Assembly: GCA_046329585.1 (NCBI GenBank)
Contig: JAXLUI010000001.1
Coordinates: 2,852,001 to 2,916,000 of the forward strand
Origin: DLKC01 sp002478885
Lineage (GTDB): Bacteria > Bacteroidota > Bacteroidia > Chitinophagales > Chitinophagaceae
DNA length: 64,000 nucleotides
Reading direction: 5' to 3'
Numbering within the stretch: the stretch's first letter is position 1; each line of letters opens with the position of its first letter. Positions 15,958 through 25,608 of this stretch are shown piece after piece. A program made the translations under genes and the position numbers. The notes beneath the pieces were generated by a model. It was given only the letters and a program-made list of their open reading frames with translations, had not been told where the DNA came from and did no database searches.

Positions 15958-17463
15958 ATGGCATTAAGTCAATCTTTACAACAAAAGCTATTACAAAAAT
16001 TATCTCCCCAGCAGATTCAGTTAATGAAACTGCTGCAGATACCTACGGCCTATCTTGAAGAGCGCATAAAAGAAGAACTGGAAGAAAACCCCGCACTCGA
16101 AACCGGTGAAGAGCAAAACGAAGATGAGTTTGATGAGGATTTGAATGGTATCGACGATAACTATAACGATGACCACACAGAAGAAGAAACCTACGACGCA
16201 GATGATACCGTGGATAACTTCGAAAATATCGATATAAGCGAATATGTTTCCGACGGCGATGATGATGTGGCAGACTACCGCACACGGGATGACAACTACC
16301 CGGAAATGGATGAGCAAAAAACCTTGCCACATAAGGTGGAAACCTCTTTTCACGAATCTTTGCTCGACCAGCTCGGAATGCTTTCACTCGACGAAAAGAC
16401 CTTAAAGATAGCCGAACAGATAGTGGGAAGCCTCGATGACGACGGGTACCTGCGCAGAGAACTCTCTTCTATTTCAGATGACCTGGCATTCAGGCAAAAT
16501 GTAATGGCCGACGAACAGGAGATCGAAGCCGTTATTAAAAAAATTCAGCAATTTGATCCGCCCGGCATTTGCGCCAGGGATCTCCAGGAATGCCTGTTGC
16601 TCCAACTATACCGCAACCTTAAAGAAGGAAAAAATGTAGGTATGGCTATCCAGGTACTCGAAAAATACTTCGATGAGTTTACCAAAAAGCACTACGAAAA
16701 AATACAACGGGGCCTCAACCTCACCGACGAAGATCTTAAACTGGTAATAGGAGCGATCATAAAATTAAATCCTAAGCCCGGCGGCAATGTTGGCGAAATC
16801 AATATTGCAGAAAGCTACATCGTTCCCGACTTTTTTATACTTAACAGTGGCGGCAAGCTCGAGCTTTCGCTTAACTCCAGGAATGCACCCGACCTTCGTA
16901 TAAGTGAAGGCTATCGCGATATGCTCAAAGAATACGACCGGGGCAGCAAAAAAGACAAACGGCAGAAGGAGGCCGTGCTGTTCATCAAACAGAAAATCGA
17001 TTCGGCCAAATGGTTTATTGATATGATCAAACAGCGGCAACATACCTTGCTTAGCACAATGGATGCGATCATGAACTACCAGCGGGAGTTTTTTCTCACC
17101 GGCGACCAAACGGTCTTGCGCCCGATGATTTTGAAAGATATTGCTGAAATGACCGGGCTCGACATTTCTACCGTAAGCCGTGTTGCCAATAGCAAATTTG
17201 TGCAGACTGAGTTTGGAACCTACCGCCTCAAATTTTTCTTCAGCGAATCGCTCAGCACCGACAGCGGGGAAGAGGTAAGTACCCGCGAGGTAAAAAAGAT
17301 TCTCAGCGACCTTATCGAAGGCGAAGACAAACGAAAACCATTGAGCGATGAACGCCTTACCGAACTGCTCCAGGAAAAAGGTTACAATATCGCCCGCCGC
17401 ACCGTTGCCAAATACAGGGAGCAATTGAATATTCCTGTGGCAAGGCTGAGGAAAGAATTATAA
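15958..17463 (+). CDS. rpoN: RNA polymerase sigma-54 factor
   Basis: 501 aa. Directs transcription from -24/-12 promoters and needs an enhancer-binding ATPase. The N-terminal activator-interaction region is Q- and L-rich (SQSLQQKLLQKLSPQQIQLMKLLQIPTAYLEERIKEELEENPALE). A very acidic linker follows at about residues 55-115. The core-binding part has FDPPGICARDLQECLLLQL. The DNA-binding end has the helix-turn-helix DISTVSRVANSKFVQTEFG and the RpoN box ARRTVAKYRE at 479-488. Full length. No sigma-54 activator is in the window. Confidence 0.97.
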   Translation: MALSQSLQQKLLQKLSPQQIQLMKLLQIPTAYLEERIKEELEENPALETGEEQNEDEFDEDLNGIDDNYNDDHTEEETYDADDTVDNFENIDISEYVSDGDDDVADYRTRDDNYPEMDEQKTLPHKVETSFHESLLDQLGMLSLDEKTLKIAEQIVGSLDDDGYLRRELSSISDDLAFRQNVMADEQEIEAVIKKIQQFDPPGICARDLQECLLLQLYRNLKEGKNVGMAIQVLEKYFDEFTKKHYEKIQRGLNLTDEDLKLVIGAIIKLNPKPGGNVGEINIAESYIVPDFFILNSGGKLELSLNSRNAPDLRISEGYRDMLKEYDRGSKKDKRQKEAVLFIKQKIDSAKWFIDMIKQRQHTLLSTMDAIMNYQREFFLTGDQTVLRPMILKDIAEMTGLDISTVSRVANSKFVQTEFGTYRLKFFFSESLSTDSGEEVSTREVKKILSDLIEGEDKRKPLSDERLTELLQEKGYNIARRTVAKYREQLNIPVARLRKEL

Positions 17464-17500
17464 AATAATGTATCGCAACTGCAGTTCATTTGCAGCAAAC

Positions 17501-18163
17501 ATGAATATGGAACAACAGATCAGTCAGCCGGTTCAACAGCCTGCAGTTATACGTGCCGCGGCAAAAATCATTTCTTATGTTTTTCATCCTTTGTTCCTGC
17601 CAACGTATGTTTTCTTTTGGTTGCTTGCACGCTTTCCTTATGAATTTGCAGGCATTACCGAAATGTCACTTTTTGCCAGGAAGATCACCGTGTTTTGGAT
17701 GACAGCCTTCTTTCCCGCATTCGCCGTTTTTCTTTTGTGGAGGCTTAAGTTTATCGATAATATTTACCTGAGAACCCAGCGCGAAAGAGTAGCACCCTAC
17801 ATTATTTCCATGATCTTTTATTGGTGGATGTGGTACCTCGCACGCAACTTCACCGATCAGCCAACCGCACTTAAATTTTATTTCTTTTCCATTTTTATAG
17901 CAACCGCAGCCGGGCTTATCTGCAATGCATTTTTCAAAATCAGCATGCATGCGATGGGCGTTGGCGGGCTTATGGTGTTCGCCATACTAACCGCCTTTTA
18001 TTACCAGGTTTATTTGGGTGCAGATCTTTCCATCGTGCTAATAATAACCGGCATGGTTTGCAGTGCCAGGCTTATACTCTCTGAACACAGCAATTTTGAA
18101 ATCTATGCAGGGCTTATCGTTGGCGCACTCTGCCAACTCATCGCGTATTGGGTTTCGCAATAA
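17501..18163 (+). CDS. PAP2-like integral membrane protein
   Basis: About 220 aa with six hydrophobic helices. It starts with a polar segment, then VFHPLFLPTYVFFWLLARFP. The motif set RTQRERVAPYIISMIFYWWMWY, the mid-protein FKISMHAMGVGGLM and the late CSARLILSEHSNFEIYAG resembles the PAP2 phosphatase-like membrane proteins that follow housekeeping genes in Bacteroidota. Catalytic residues are not clear enough to claim phosphatase activity. The reading frame is open from an ATG at 17468, 4 bp after rpoN; 17501 (MNMEQQ) is preferred, but the start is uncertain. Confidence 0.7.
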   Translation: MNMEQQISQPVQQPAVIRAAAKIISYVFHPLFLPTYVFFWLLARFPYEFAGITEMSLFARKITVFWMTAFFPAFAVFLLWRLKFIDNIYLRTQRERVAPYIISMIFYWWMWYLARNFTDQPTALKFYFFSIFIATAAGLICNAFFKISMHAMGVGGLMVFAILTAFYYQVYLGADLSIVLIITGMVCSARLILSEHSNFEIYAGLIVGALCQLIAYWVSQ

Positions 18164-18195
18164 TCTTTCCGAAATTTTTCAAGGCTGTTTATGAA

Positions 18196-18244
18196 CCCGG
18201 CTTTAGAATAAGCATTAAGCTTTTCTTGCGTCGCACTCTTGTGC
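18196..18244 (-). repeat. IR48 repeat, single copy
   Basis: Reverse copy CCCGGCTTTAG...CTTGCGTCGCACTCTTGTGC, GCG-type core, between the convergent PAP2-like and fabH genes. Confidence 0.8.
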
Positions 18245-18313
18245 AGCAACAAAAATTTCAGCTGCCCAACAAGCTAAATTGTTGCCATGAAAACAGGAAC
18301 GGAGAACCGGGCT

Positions 18314-18330
18314 TGGCATCAGTGATGCCA
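18314..18330. promoter_or_regulatory. 17-bp perfect dyad TGGCATCA-G-TGATGCCA
   Basis: Perfect inverted repeat with a single central base, 37 bp beyond the fabH stop. A run of seven A follows on the plus strand, the wrong side for a terminator of either neighbour. It could be a protein-binding site; the role is unknown. Confidence 0.35.
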
Positions 18331-18366
18331 TAAAAAAAGATAAGGCTGGTGTCAAAAAGATCTAAC

Positions 18367-19401
18367 TTAAATATGTTTGCCGTTGAGGAAATCGCTGCCG
18401 TCATAAGCCCACTTAATCCAACTGGCGCCCCAGGTAAAGCCGCCGCCAAAAGCAACGAGCATAATGTTATCGCCTTTTTTTAAACGCGGCTCCCATTCCC
18501 ATAAACAAATGGGCAATGTGCCGGCGATGGTGTTGCCATAGCGTTGAATATTGATCATCATTTTGTCGAGCGAAATGCCGATTTGTTCGCCAACGGCTTC
18601 AATAATGCGCATATTCGCCTGGTGTGGAACAACCCACGCAATGTCTTCCTTAGTAAGATTGTTGCGCTCCATCACTTTTAAAACCGAGTCGGCCATATTG
18701 TTCACGGCAGATTTAAAAACGCCGCGGCCATCCATAAAAGCATAGTGTTCCCTTGCGTCGACAGTGCTGTGCGACGCGGGTTTTAGAGAACCGCCTGCTT
18801 TTTGGTGCATCAACTTTCTGCCGGTTCCATCGGTGCGGAAATAACTGTCGATGACACCAAGGCCTTCGTAGTTGGGCTCCACCAAAGCTGCGCCGGCACC
18901 GTCGCCAAAAATGATACAGGTGCCGCGGTCCTTGTAATCGACAAAACGGGTCATGTTATCTACGCCTATCACCAGTATTTTTTTATAGCGGCCGCTCTCA
19001 ATATAAGTAGCCGCGGTTGTAAGCCCGTAAATAAAGCCACAGCAAGCTGCGGTAAAATCATAACCCCACGCATTTACAGCCCCGATTTGCATAGCAATAT
19101 AGGCTGCGGTAACGGTCAGCTGCATATCCGGGGTCATGGTGCAACAAATAATGCACTCGATCTCTGTGGGATCAAGATTTTTTTTCCTGATTATTTCATT
19201 GATAGCGGCAATGGCCAGGTCGCTTGTTGCCTTTGAAGGGTCTTTTAAAACGCGCCGTTCTTCAATGCCGGTTCGGGTTTTTATCCATTCGTCATTGGTA
19301 TCCACAAGGGTTTCCAGTTCTGTATTGGTTAACTTGTAATCAGGAACATAGCCACCCATTGCTGTAATTGCGGCGGTTAATTTAACATCAGGTTTCATCA
19401 C
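18367..19401 (-). CDS. fabH: 3-oxoacyl-ACP synthase III
   Basis: 344 aa. Starts fatty-acid chains by joining acyl-CoA to malonyl-ACP. The thiolase-fold triad is readable: Cys120 in DFTAACCGF (followed by a second Cys where most enzymes have Ala or Ser), His260 in VVPHQANMRII and Asn290 in QRYGNTIAGT. FGDGAGAALVE and FGGGFTWGA are the other family motifs. The unusual stretch PICLWEWE before the end is seen in Bacteroidota-type KAS III. Not linked to the acpP-fabF cluster. A second ATG follows the first directly, so the start could be 19398. Confidence 0.93.
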   Translation of the reverse strand: MMKPDVKLTAAITAMGGYVPDYKLTNTELETLVDTNDEWIKTRTGIEERRVLKDPSKATSDLAIAAINEIIRKKNLDPTEIECIICCTMTPDMQLTVTAAYIAMQIGAVNAWGYDFTAACCGFIYGLTTAATYIESGRYKKILVIGVDNMTRFVDYKDRGTCIIFGDGAGAALVEPNYEGLGVIDSYFRTDGTGRKLMHQKAGGSLKPASHSTVDAREHYAFMDGRGVFKSAVNNMADSVLKVMERNNLTKEDIAWVVPHQANMRIIEAVGEQIGISLDKMMINIQRYGNTIAGTLPICLWEWEPRLKKGDNIMLVAFGGGFTWGASWIKWAYDGSDFLNGKHI

Positions 19402-19610
19402 GAAAATTGGTTTGACATATCTGAAAGAAAGTTCTTACGGCCACCGGAAGCCTTTGCAGTATATATACGTGTCTTTCCTCACTCCCGGTTTCATTCACCC
19501 TAAGGTCGCCACAAGTTACATATTGATTGAATACCGGCAAGTAAATCAATTTTCAGCGACGCTAATCCTGCCACATTCTTTGTGATTTATTTATCTCGGC
19601 CGGCAGTTTC

Positions 19611-19637
19611 TTGCTAAGCTGCCATTTGTTAGCTTTG
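19611..19637 (+). promoter_or_regulatory. Candidate promoter of paaZ
   Basis: TTG (19611-19613), 16 bp, then TAGCTTTG (19630-19637), close to the Bacteroidota consensus though the spacing is short. It overlaps a 9-bp direct repeat TTTGTTAGC/TTTGTTAAC. The leader would be about 15 nt before the ATG at 19657. Confidence 0.45.
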
Positions 19638-19656
19638 TTAACTTAAACAGATTGCC

Positions 19657-21705
19657 ATGCAAAAACTGGAAAATTATATCCTGGGAAGGTGGATCACCGG
19701 CGATGGTGACGGACAAGCGCTTTTTAATGCGGTCAATGGAGACGTGATCGGTTATGCAACCACAAAGGGGCTTGACTTTCAAAAGATCGTGGAGTATGCG
19801 AGGAACACCGGGTCACCTGCAATGCGCAAAATGAGTTTTCAACAGCGGGGACTTATGCTTCGTTCACTCGCCATGCACCTGCGCAATCATCTGGACAAAT
19901 TTTATGCGATCAGCTATTTGAGTGGCGCAACAAAAGCTGATAGCTGGATAGATATAGAAGGTGGTATCGGAAACCTTTTTGCATATGCATCTTTGAGAAG
20001 AAAATTTCCTGATGAATCTTTCTGCCTCGACGGAGAAAGCCACGGCTTAAGCAAATCCGGCTCTTTTATGGGCCATCATATATTGGTACCAAAAGAAGGC
20101 GTAGCCATTCACATCAACGCATTCAATTTTCCCGTTTGGGGTATGCTGGAAAAAATCGCCGTGAACCTGTTGGCGGGAGTTCCCGCATTGGTGAAACCGG
20201 CGACCATCACAAGCTATCTCACAGAAGCAGTAGTAAAAGAAATCATAGCCTCGGGCATCCTACCCGAAGGTGCATTGCAATTGGTTTGTGGCTCAGCAGG
20301 AGATTTGCTCGACCATACAACCTCGCAGGATGTTATCACTTTCACAGGTTCTGCCTCAACTGGTTTAATGCTGAAAAGTAGTCCGCACCTTTTAAAAGAA
20401 AATGTTCCCTTTACAATGGAAGCGGATTCTCTTAACTGCATTGTTCTCGCCAATGATGTAACGCCCAGCATGCCCGAGTGGGATATTTTCATAAAGGAAG
20501 TGCGAAAGGAAATTACGGTAAAAGCCGGCCAAAAGTGCACTGCAATCCGCAGAATTTTTGTGCCTGAGAATAAACTGGAAGACGTACAAATTGCCTTAGG
20601 TAAAGCCTTGTCGCAAACAACGATCGGCAACCCGTTAAATGAAAAAGTAAGAATGGGTGCACTTGCCGGTCAGAGCCAGCGCGATGAAGTCAAAGCGCAG
20701 GTGCAGAAACTGCTTGCCTCTTCACAGATCATTTACGGCTCTCTCGATAGTGTAAGCCTGGTTGATGCCGATGCGGCCAAAGGTGCCTTTATCAGCCCTT
20801 TGTTGTTGCTCAACGAAAATCCTCTATATGCAACAGGTGTCCATGAAATAGAGGCTTTCGGACCCGTTTCCACACTAATGCCTTATAGCAGCATAGAAGA
20901 GGCAATTCATTTGGCGCGAATGGGTAAAGGTTCGCTTTGCTCCACGATTGTTACCGCCAATGACCAAACCGCGAAACAATATGTGCTTGCCACTGCAACA
21001 CATCATGGGAGAATACTGACACTTAACAATGATTGTGCAAAAGAAAGCACCGGCCATGGATCGCCTTTGCCACTGTTGGTCCACGGCGGGCCGGGCAGGG
21101 CAGGCGGTGGAGAGGAAATGGGCGGCATTCGCGGTGTAAAACATTACATGCAACGTTGCGCAATTCAGGGCGCTCCAACCACGCTCACTGCCATCTCAAA
21201 TGTTTACCAGCCCAATGCAAAAGGCAGGCACGATACTATTCATCCCTTCCGGAAATATTTTGAAGAGCTACAGGTCGGTGACCAGCTCATTAGCGGAAAG
21301 CGCACCATCACCGATGCCGATATAAAGGCTTTCGCCAACCTTAGCTGGGATCACTTTTATGCCCACACCGATCACACTTCTTTGGCGGGAACATTATTTG
21401 AACATCCGGTGGCTCATGGTTATCTTATCATGAGCGCGGCTGCAGGGCTTTTTGTGGAAAGCAGTGCCAAATGCCCCGTGCTGCTCAACTACGGCATCGA
21501 TGAACTACGGTTTACCAAACCGGTTTATGCAGGTACAACCATTTATGTTCGCTTTACCTGCAAGGAAAAAATCGCGCAGGAATTAAAAGATGAAAATGAT
21601 ATTCCAAAAGGAATTGTAAAATGGTACGTGGAAATCTTCGACAGCAACAATGAGCATGTAGGTATCGGAACGATATTAACCATGGTGGCCAAAAAAGAGC
21701 AGTAA
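19657..21705 (+). CDS. paaZ: Phenylacetate degradation bifunctional protein PaaZ
   Basis: 682 aa. Two domains act in the aerobic phenylacetate pathway: a C-terminal MaoC-like hydratase opens the oxepin-CoA ring and an N-terminal aldehyde dehydrogenase oxidises the resulting semialdehyde. In the dehydrogenase part Glu255 (TMEADSLNC) and Cys294 (KAGQKCTAIRR) are the expected catalytic residues, and FNFPVWGMLEKIA is the family pattern. In the hydratase part (about 535-682) the motif is LSWDHFYAHTDHTSL with FEHPVAHGYLIMS. The length equals the E. coli protein's. It stands alone, 17 kb from the paaABCD operon on the other strand. Confidence 0.95.
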   Translation: MQKLENYILGRWITGDGDGQALFNAVNGDVIGYATTKGLDFQKIVEYARNTGSPAMRKMSFQQRGLMLRSLAMHLRNHLDKFYAISYLSGATKADSWIDIEGGIGNLFAYASLRRKFPDESFCLDGESHGLSKSGSFMGHHILVPKEGVAIHINAFNFPVWGMLEKIAVNLLAGVPALVKPATITSYLTEAVVKEIIASGILPEGALQLVCGSAGDLLDHTTSQDVITFTGSASTGLMLKSSPHLLKENVPFTMEADSLNCIVLANDVTPSMPEWDIFIKEVRKEITVKAGQKCTAIRRIFVPENKLEDVQIALGKALSQTTIGNPLNEKVRMGALAGQSQRDEVKAQVQKLLASSQIIYGSLDSVSLVDADAAKGAFISPLLLLNENPLYATGVHEIEAFGPVSTLMPYSSIEEAIHLARMGKGSLCSTIVTANDQTAKQYVLATATHHGRILTLNNDCAKESTGHGSPLPLLVHGGPGRAGGGEEMGGIRGVKHYMQRCAIQGAPTTLTAISNVYQPNAKGRHDTIHPFRKYFEELQVGDQLISGKRTITDADIKAFANLSWDHFYAHTDHTSLAGTLFEHPVAHGYLIMSAAAGLFVESSAKCPVLLNYGIDELRFTKPVYAGTTIYVRFTCKEKIAQELKDENDIPKGIVKWYVEIFDSNNEHVGIGTILTMVAKKEQ

Positions 21706-21713
21706 TTTTTGGA

Positions 21714-21889
21714 GCCTAGCTTTATTTCGAGTAGCTGCTGTTGCACCAGTACCGATAGAAATGGTTCTGGATTACACCGTATACCCCATACCGTTCTGCA
21801 GCACTATTACATAAATAGTCGACGGCTGATTATATTCTGCTGTACAAGTGAGTGACACAACGAAGACGCTACGCGAACAATAGCTGGCT
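21714..21889. repeat. IR48 repeat, forward copy with a decayed left partner
   Basis: The forward copy at 21842-21889 starts GTACAAGTGAGTGACACAAC (GTG type) and ends AGCTGGCT. At 21714-21762 a decayed reverse copy is visible (CCTAGCTTTA, then GTTGCACCAGTAC). Lies between convergent paaZ and the T9SS protein gene. Confidence 0.65.
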
Positions 21890-21908
21890 ACATAATTTTT
21901 TATAAAAT

Positions 21909-21943
21909 CAAAAAAGCCTGAAAGTATAAATACTTTACAGGCT
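21909..21943 (-). terminator. Rho-independent terminator of the 21978-23240 gene
   Basis: On the minus strand AGCCTGTAAAGTA pairs with TACTTTCAGGCT (one bulged base) and a run of six T follows. It begins 35 bp after the stop codon. Confidence 0.7.
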
Positions 21944-21977
21944 CCCGTTCTCCTGAAATTAGAACAATTTTAAAGGC

Positions 21978-23240
21978 TTATTGCTTTACCAGTTTCGTGG
22001 TCGCGACGCGCTCTCCGTCGCTTACATGCAACAAATAATTTCCCGCGGCAAGTGCGCTCACATTCAAGCTGATTGTTTCAGAAACAGGCACAATTACCGT
22101 CTTAACATTTCTGCCACCGGCATCAAATATATTCACCATAAGCGTTGCTTTGTTACTGGCGAAATGCAGGTTTACCACAGCCTTGGCCGGATTTGGAAAC
22201 ACCACGAATGCATCGCTGTTTTTGTTTGAAACATATACTTGCGAGCTGTTGCTGTAACTGCTGTTTCCAAAAGCATCGGTGTATTTAACACGGTAATAAT
22301 TGAATTGCCGGAGCAGTTTTGCATCGGTTGCGTGGTAGCTTTTATGTTGTGGTACCGCAATCATTTTACCAATCGCTTCGAAGTCTATGCCGTTTGCGCT
22401 TTTTTCAAGTTCGTAAACGCCGTTGGCATTAATTGTCGGAGTGCTCCAGTTTAGTGAAGCATGATCTCCGTCCAATGAAGCATACAGATCTATATTGGAA
22501 AATGCAGCAGAAGCTTTTACTTTAAAAGTATCCAGCTCATACAAACTCCAGGCGCCATCAACGTTCCTTACCCTGATGCAGAGATAATGATTGGCTGCGG
22601 TATCAAGGCCGGCAGGAACTTTAATATTGATTGTTTCCCTTATGGTATCGGCGGAACCCGAAAGGCTGATTTTTTTTGCCTTGCCTGGTCCCGGATCAAC
22701 ATCTACAAAGTATTCAGCTGCATTTAGTTTTGGTGCATCCTTTGAAAAACCTGTTACATAGAAAAGTGCATTTTCGGTAAGCGACCACTTGCCGGAACTG
22801 CTTTGTGTTCTTACATAAAGGGTATGCATGCCATCAGAAAGCGAACCGGTTGACAATGCTAGTTTTTGCCTGACTGTATCTGCCGCATTGATATTGAGTG
22901 TCGTGGCTTTTGCGGCCCCCGGATCATTATCAAAAAAGTACTCGGCATTTATGATGGCCGGACTGCCGGCGGTGTCAGTTACCGTAAACGGGTAGTTTTC
23001 TGTCAGACCCCATCCATTATCGTTTGCGGCACGTACATAAAGCACGTGTACGCCTTGCACAAGATTGGGCATTTGTAGGGTTGTATTGATAAGAACAGTG
23101 TCGTTTTGTGCGATGCTGATGTTTTTACCTTTGCCCACACCCGGATCATTGTCGATAAAATATTCAACCCGTTTAATTTTTTGCCCAAGGCATATAAGGC
23201 AGGTGACACAGCAAAGGAAAGCAGTAATGATTTTTTTCAT
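21978..23240 (-). CDS. T9SS type A protein with three AEYF-DxDPG repeats
   Basis: 420 aa with a signal peptide (MKKIITAFLCCVTCLICLG). Three repeats of about 70 residues follow, each starting VEYFIDNDPG, AEYFFDNDPG or AEYFVDVDPG and ending in LYVR...W.L.E...F.V. A fibronectin-like section (NLDLYASLDGDHASLNW-type pattern, about 245-330) comes next. The last 75 residues are a T9SS sorting domain: VVFPNPAKAVVNLHF, NIFDAGGRNVKTV, AAGNYLLHVS, KLVKQ. The repeat module is common in Bacteroidota secreted proteins but I know no function for it. Probably co-expressed with the beta-helix gene 38 bp upstream. Confidence 0.8.
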   Translation of the reverse strand: MKKIITAFLCCVTCLICLGQKIKRVEYFIDNDPGVGKGKNISIAQNDTVLINTTLQMPNLVQGVHVLYVRAANDNGWGLTENYPFTVTDTAGSPAIINAEYFFDNDPGAAKATTLNINAADTVRQKLALSTGSLSDGMHTLYVRTQSSSGKWSLTENALFYVTGFSKDAPKLNAAEYFVDVDPGPGKAKKISLSGSADTIRETINIKVPAGLDTAANHYLCIRVRNVDGAWSLYELDTFKVKASAAFSNIDLYASLDGDHASLNWSTPTINANGVYELEKSANGIDFEAIGKMIAVPQHKSYHATDAKLLRQFNYYRVKYTDAFGNSSYSNSSQVYVSNKNSDAFVVFPNPAKAVVNLHFASNKATLMVNIFDAGGRNVKTVIVPVSETISLNVSALAAGNYLLHVSDGERVATTKLVKQ

Positions 23241-23278
23241 ACAGAAGTTTTTGAAGGTGAAAAGTGTTCGACTGCTTG

Positions 23279-24385
23279 CTAATTGCTTTTTCTTGCTTCA
23301 AGGGTTATGTTTAAAGTGCCGCCAGGTGCAATGTTCGGGTTGGTGATATTGATATCATACACATACGGAAGCCTGCTGTTGCGGCTGTTGCTCCAGTTAA
23401 GATTGCCCGTATTATCGAATAACAGGCCCATATCTTTTCCATCAGTTGCCTTGTTGTTTGCAGGTCCCGAAGCGATGGTAAAATTGAGCAACGGATCATC
23501 CACGCCGCTGTTAACCTGTGTTTGCGCTGCCATCAACGGATCCTGGTTGAGCACATTTCCTCCGGCATCAATATTCCCATTGAGCGTCCAGGGTGCCGTA
23601 GCATTGGTGTTGAAAGTGATATTGTTTTTGAAAACGCAATTTTTCGCGCCACCATTGCCGCTGGTACCATAAATCGGCTCTGCGCGGCAAAAGATATTGT
23701 TTTGAATAGTAAAGTTTACGCTGGGATAACTCGCGTTGGAGCCAAACACATAAAAGAGACCTGAAGAATAAAACAGGTTATGATCAACCATAATGCTGTT
23801 GGCGTTTATAAAACCACTCACGCGTGCATTATAAAAAATATTGTTTCGTATAATATAGTTGGAAGTAAAATTTCCGCCATAGCCGCCCATGGCGATCCAA
23901 CCCTGGTCGAACCAATTGCCCTCGAACAGGTAGCTGTTATAAGTGCCGGTTCCGCTGCCGCCGATTACCACTGATTTTAAGAAATGGTTTCTTACAAACT
24001 TCAGGTTACTGATGATAACTCCGGGCTGTATATCTACTGCATCGGTAAAGCCGTCCCTGAAAGTTAGCCCCTGTATTTCTGTGCCACTTGCTGCCGTTCC
24101 GTTGATGGTACAATTCTGAACATTGGCAACGAGCTGCGGTACATTTTTTAAAGGCTTCCATCCCGGGCCTATAACGACTAGCCTTTTATCGGCGATGGTA
24201 AAAACGCCATAACTCTGTCCGCTGCCCTGGACCAGGATCGTATCCCCGGTTGCGCTTGCATCAACTGCAGCTTGTATGCTGGAATATTGCGCAGATGGCG
24301 CGGGTAAATTACAAACTGTGCGAATGGTCGCCTTTGATATTGTGGCAGAAGCCAGGCAAAGACTTACGATAAATATTTTTTTCAT
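23279..24385 (-). CDS. Secreted right-handed parallel beta-helix protein
   Basis: 368 aa with a signal peptide (MKKIFIVSLCLASATISKA). The body shows the repeating strand pattern of a right-handed beta-helix, rich in Asn and short hydrophobic strands: YSSIQAAVDASATGDTILVQG at the start, then NYIIRNNIFYNARVSG, NSIMVDHNLFYSSG and NFTIQNNIFCRAEP. This fold is used by pectate lyase-like and surface carbohydrate-binding proteins, but no catalytic residues can be assigned. It has no T9SS tail. It sits 38 bp upstream of the AEYF-repeat protein on the same strand, likely in one operon. Confidence 0.7.
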   Translation of the reverse strand: MKKIFIVSLCLASATISKATIRTVCNLPAPSAQYSSIQAAVDASATGDTILVQGSGQSYGVFTIADKRLVVIGPGWKPLKNVPQLVANVQNCTINGTAASGTEIQGLTFRDGFTDAVDIQPGVIISNLKFVRNHFLKSVVIGGSGTGTYNSYLFEGNWFDQGWIAMGGYGGNFTSNYIIRNNIFYNARVSGFINANSIMVDHNLFYSSGLFYVFGSNASYPSVNFTIQNNIFCRAEPIYGTSGNGGAKNCVFKNNITFNTNATAPWTLNGNIDAGGNVLNQDPLMAAQTQVNSGVDDPLLNFTIASGPANNKATDGKDMGLLFDNTGNLNWSNSRNSRLPYVYDINITNPNIAPGGTLNITLEARKSN

Positions 24386-24550
24386 TGCTTAAATTTTGAA
24401 GATTGGATAATGATGGTTAAGGATTGCTTGGGTATTTTCCCGGAAGCTGCTACATGCATTGCATTACGGGAGTACGATCCCGAAATCGTTCCTCTCAGCA
24501 CAGGCGCAACAGCTGCTTGGTTGAAACCATAGAACCGGGCTGCACAAATG

Positions 24551-25441
24551 CTATTTCGATTGCAGGGTGATACCTGCGGTATTGAAATCTTTTATAGTAA
24601 ATTTTGACCCGGCTTTTTTGTCGATAAGATCAACAATATCGTCGATCGTGGAACCAGCATAGTCAAATTTGATAAACCCGTTCCCGTTTGAAATCGATTT
24701 CTCCAACACTTTGCCTTTCGCAGAAATAATATCAATGAGGGATTTGAATTTTGTATAGTCGGTGTTGAGCACGTTTATGCTGGTGACCGTACCCGTTGTT
24801 GCCGCAGCGCTTGTTTCCGGCATTGCCATATTGTCTTTGTGTTCCGCAATAAATTCAACGGCTTCATAAATGCCCTTTTCCGTTGCATCTGCCAACGATT
24901 TATTACTCGTGCCACCTATGCCAATAACGGTTTTGCCCTGCACATTAATAGCTTTTGAAGCAATGATCTCCCGGGTTTGCGGGTTTACCAGTTGCACCGT
25001 AAAGCCAAGCTTTGCCTTACCCGCGCCTAACGATCCGTTGTTGGATGTTCCGGGAAAATAATCGGTTACCTTACCCATTACAATTACCTGTGCGCCTTTC
25101 ATTTTGCCAGGCTGAACGCTGGTATTCTGATCAGTTGTGCCCTTGTTATTAAAGTTGATCTCGTCTGTTGCGTTATTAATATCGCTCAGGCTAAGCAGCA
25201 CATTAAAACAGTCTACTTCCTGCAGCGCGGTTGTTAACATTTGGGCAAGCTCATCTCCAAACTTGCCTTTAGCGGTTGGCGTTGCTACGGTAAAGCTGGA
25301 AACCGTCATGCGGACCCGCTTATCCATTGCAAGCCCGCTGCACTGCTTTTTAATCTCATCGATACTTATTTTTTGCGCGTACGTAACGCGTGATAGCACA
25401 AGGCTGCAAAGCAGCATTATGCATTTAAAATTTGTGTTCAT
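24551..25441 (-). CDS. CsgG-like secreted protein
   Basis: 296 aa from the ATG at 25441 (MNTNFKCIMLLCSLVLSRVTYAQ, a signal peptide); the longer open frame to 25648 runs through an IR48 copy and is not coding. The core pattern RMTVSSFTVATPTAKGKFGDELAQMLTTALQEVDCFNVL, then GAQVIVMGKVTDY and VQLVNPQTREIIASKAINVQGK, is that of the CsgG/HfaB family, which forms or assists outer-membrane secretion channels. There is no lipobox cysteine at the cleavage site, unlike E. coli CsgG. The C-terminal 70 residues form an extra domain. No curlin genes lie near, so its cargo is unknown. Confidence 0.7.
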   Translation of the reverse strand: MNTNFKCIMLLCSLVLSRVTYAQKISIDEIKKQCSGLAMDKRVRMTVSSFTVATPTAKGKFGDELAQMLTTALQEVDCFNVLLSLSDINNATDEINFNNKGTTDQNTSVQPGKMKGAQVIVMGKVTDYFPGTSNNGSLGAGKAKLGFTVQLVNPQTREIIASKAINVQGKTVIGIGGTSNKSLADATEKGIYEAVEFIAEHKDNMAMPETSAAATTGTVTSINVLNTDYTKFKSLIDIISAKGKVLEKSISNGNGFIKFDYAGSTIDDIVDLIDKKAGSKFTIKDFNTAGITLQSK

Positions 25442-25608
25442 CTTTTCAGGAGTTTGTGTTAAATAAAAAATTAACAGCACTAACTTACACAGCGGGGAAG
25501 CCGATATCAACATACATTTATTTTTTGCAGGCTGCTGTTTATTTTCTGTTGCGGAAAAGCAGGTAACTGCATAGTCGGTATCTTTAAAAAGAATAAGAAA
25601 ATCAGGAG

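Noticed and set aside
18314..18330. Terminator for fabH or the PAP2-like gene
   Set aside because: The dyad is perfect but the A run lies on the wrong side for a U tract in either direction, so it was kept only as a possible binding site.
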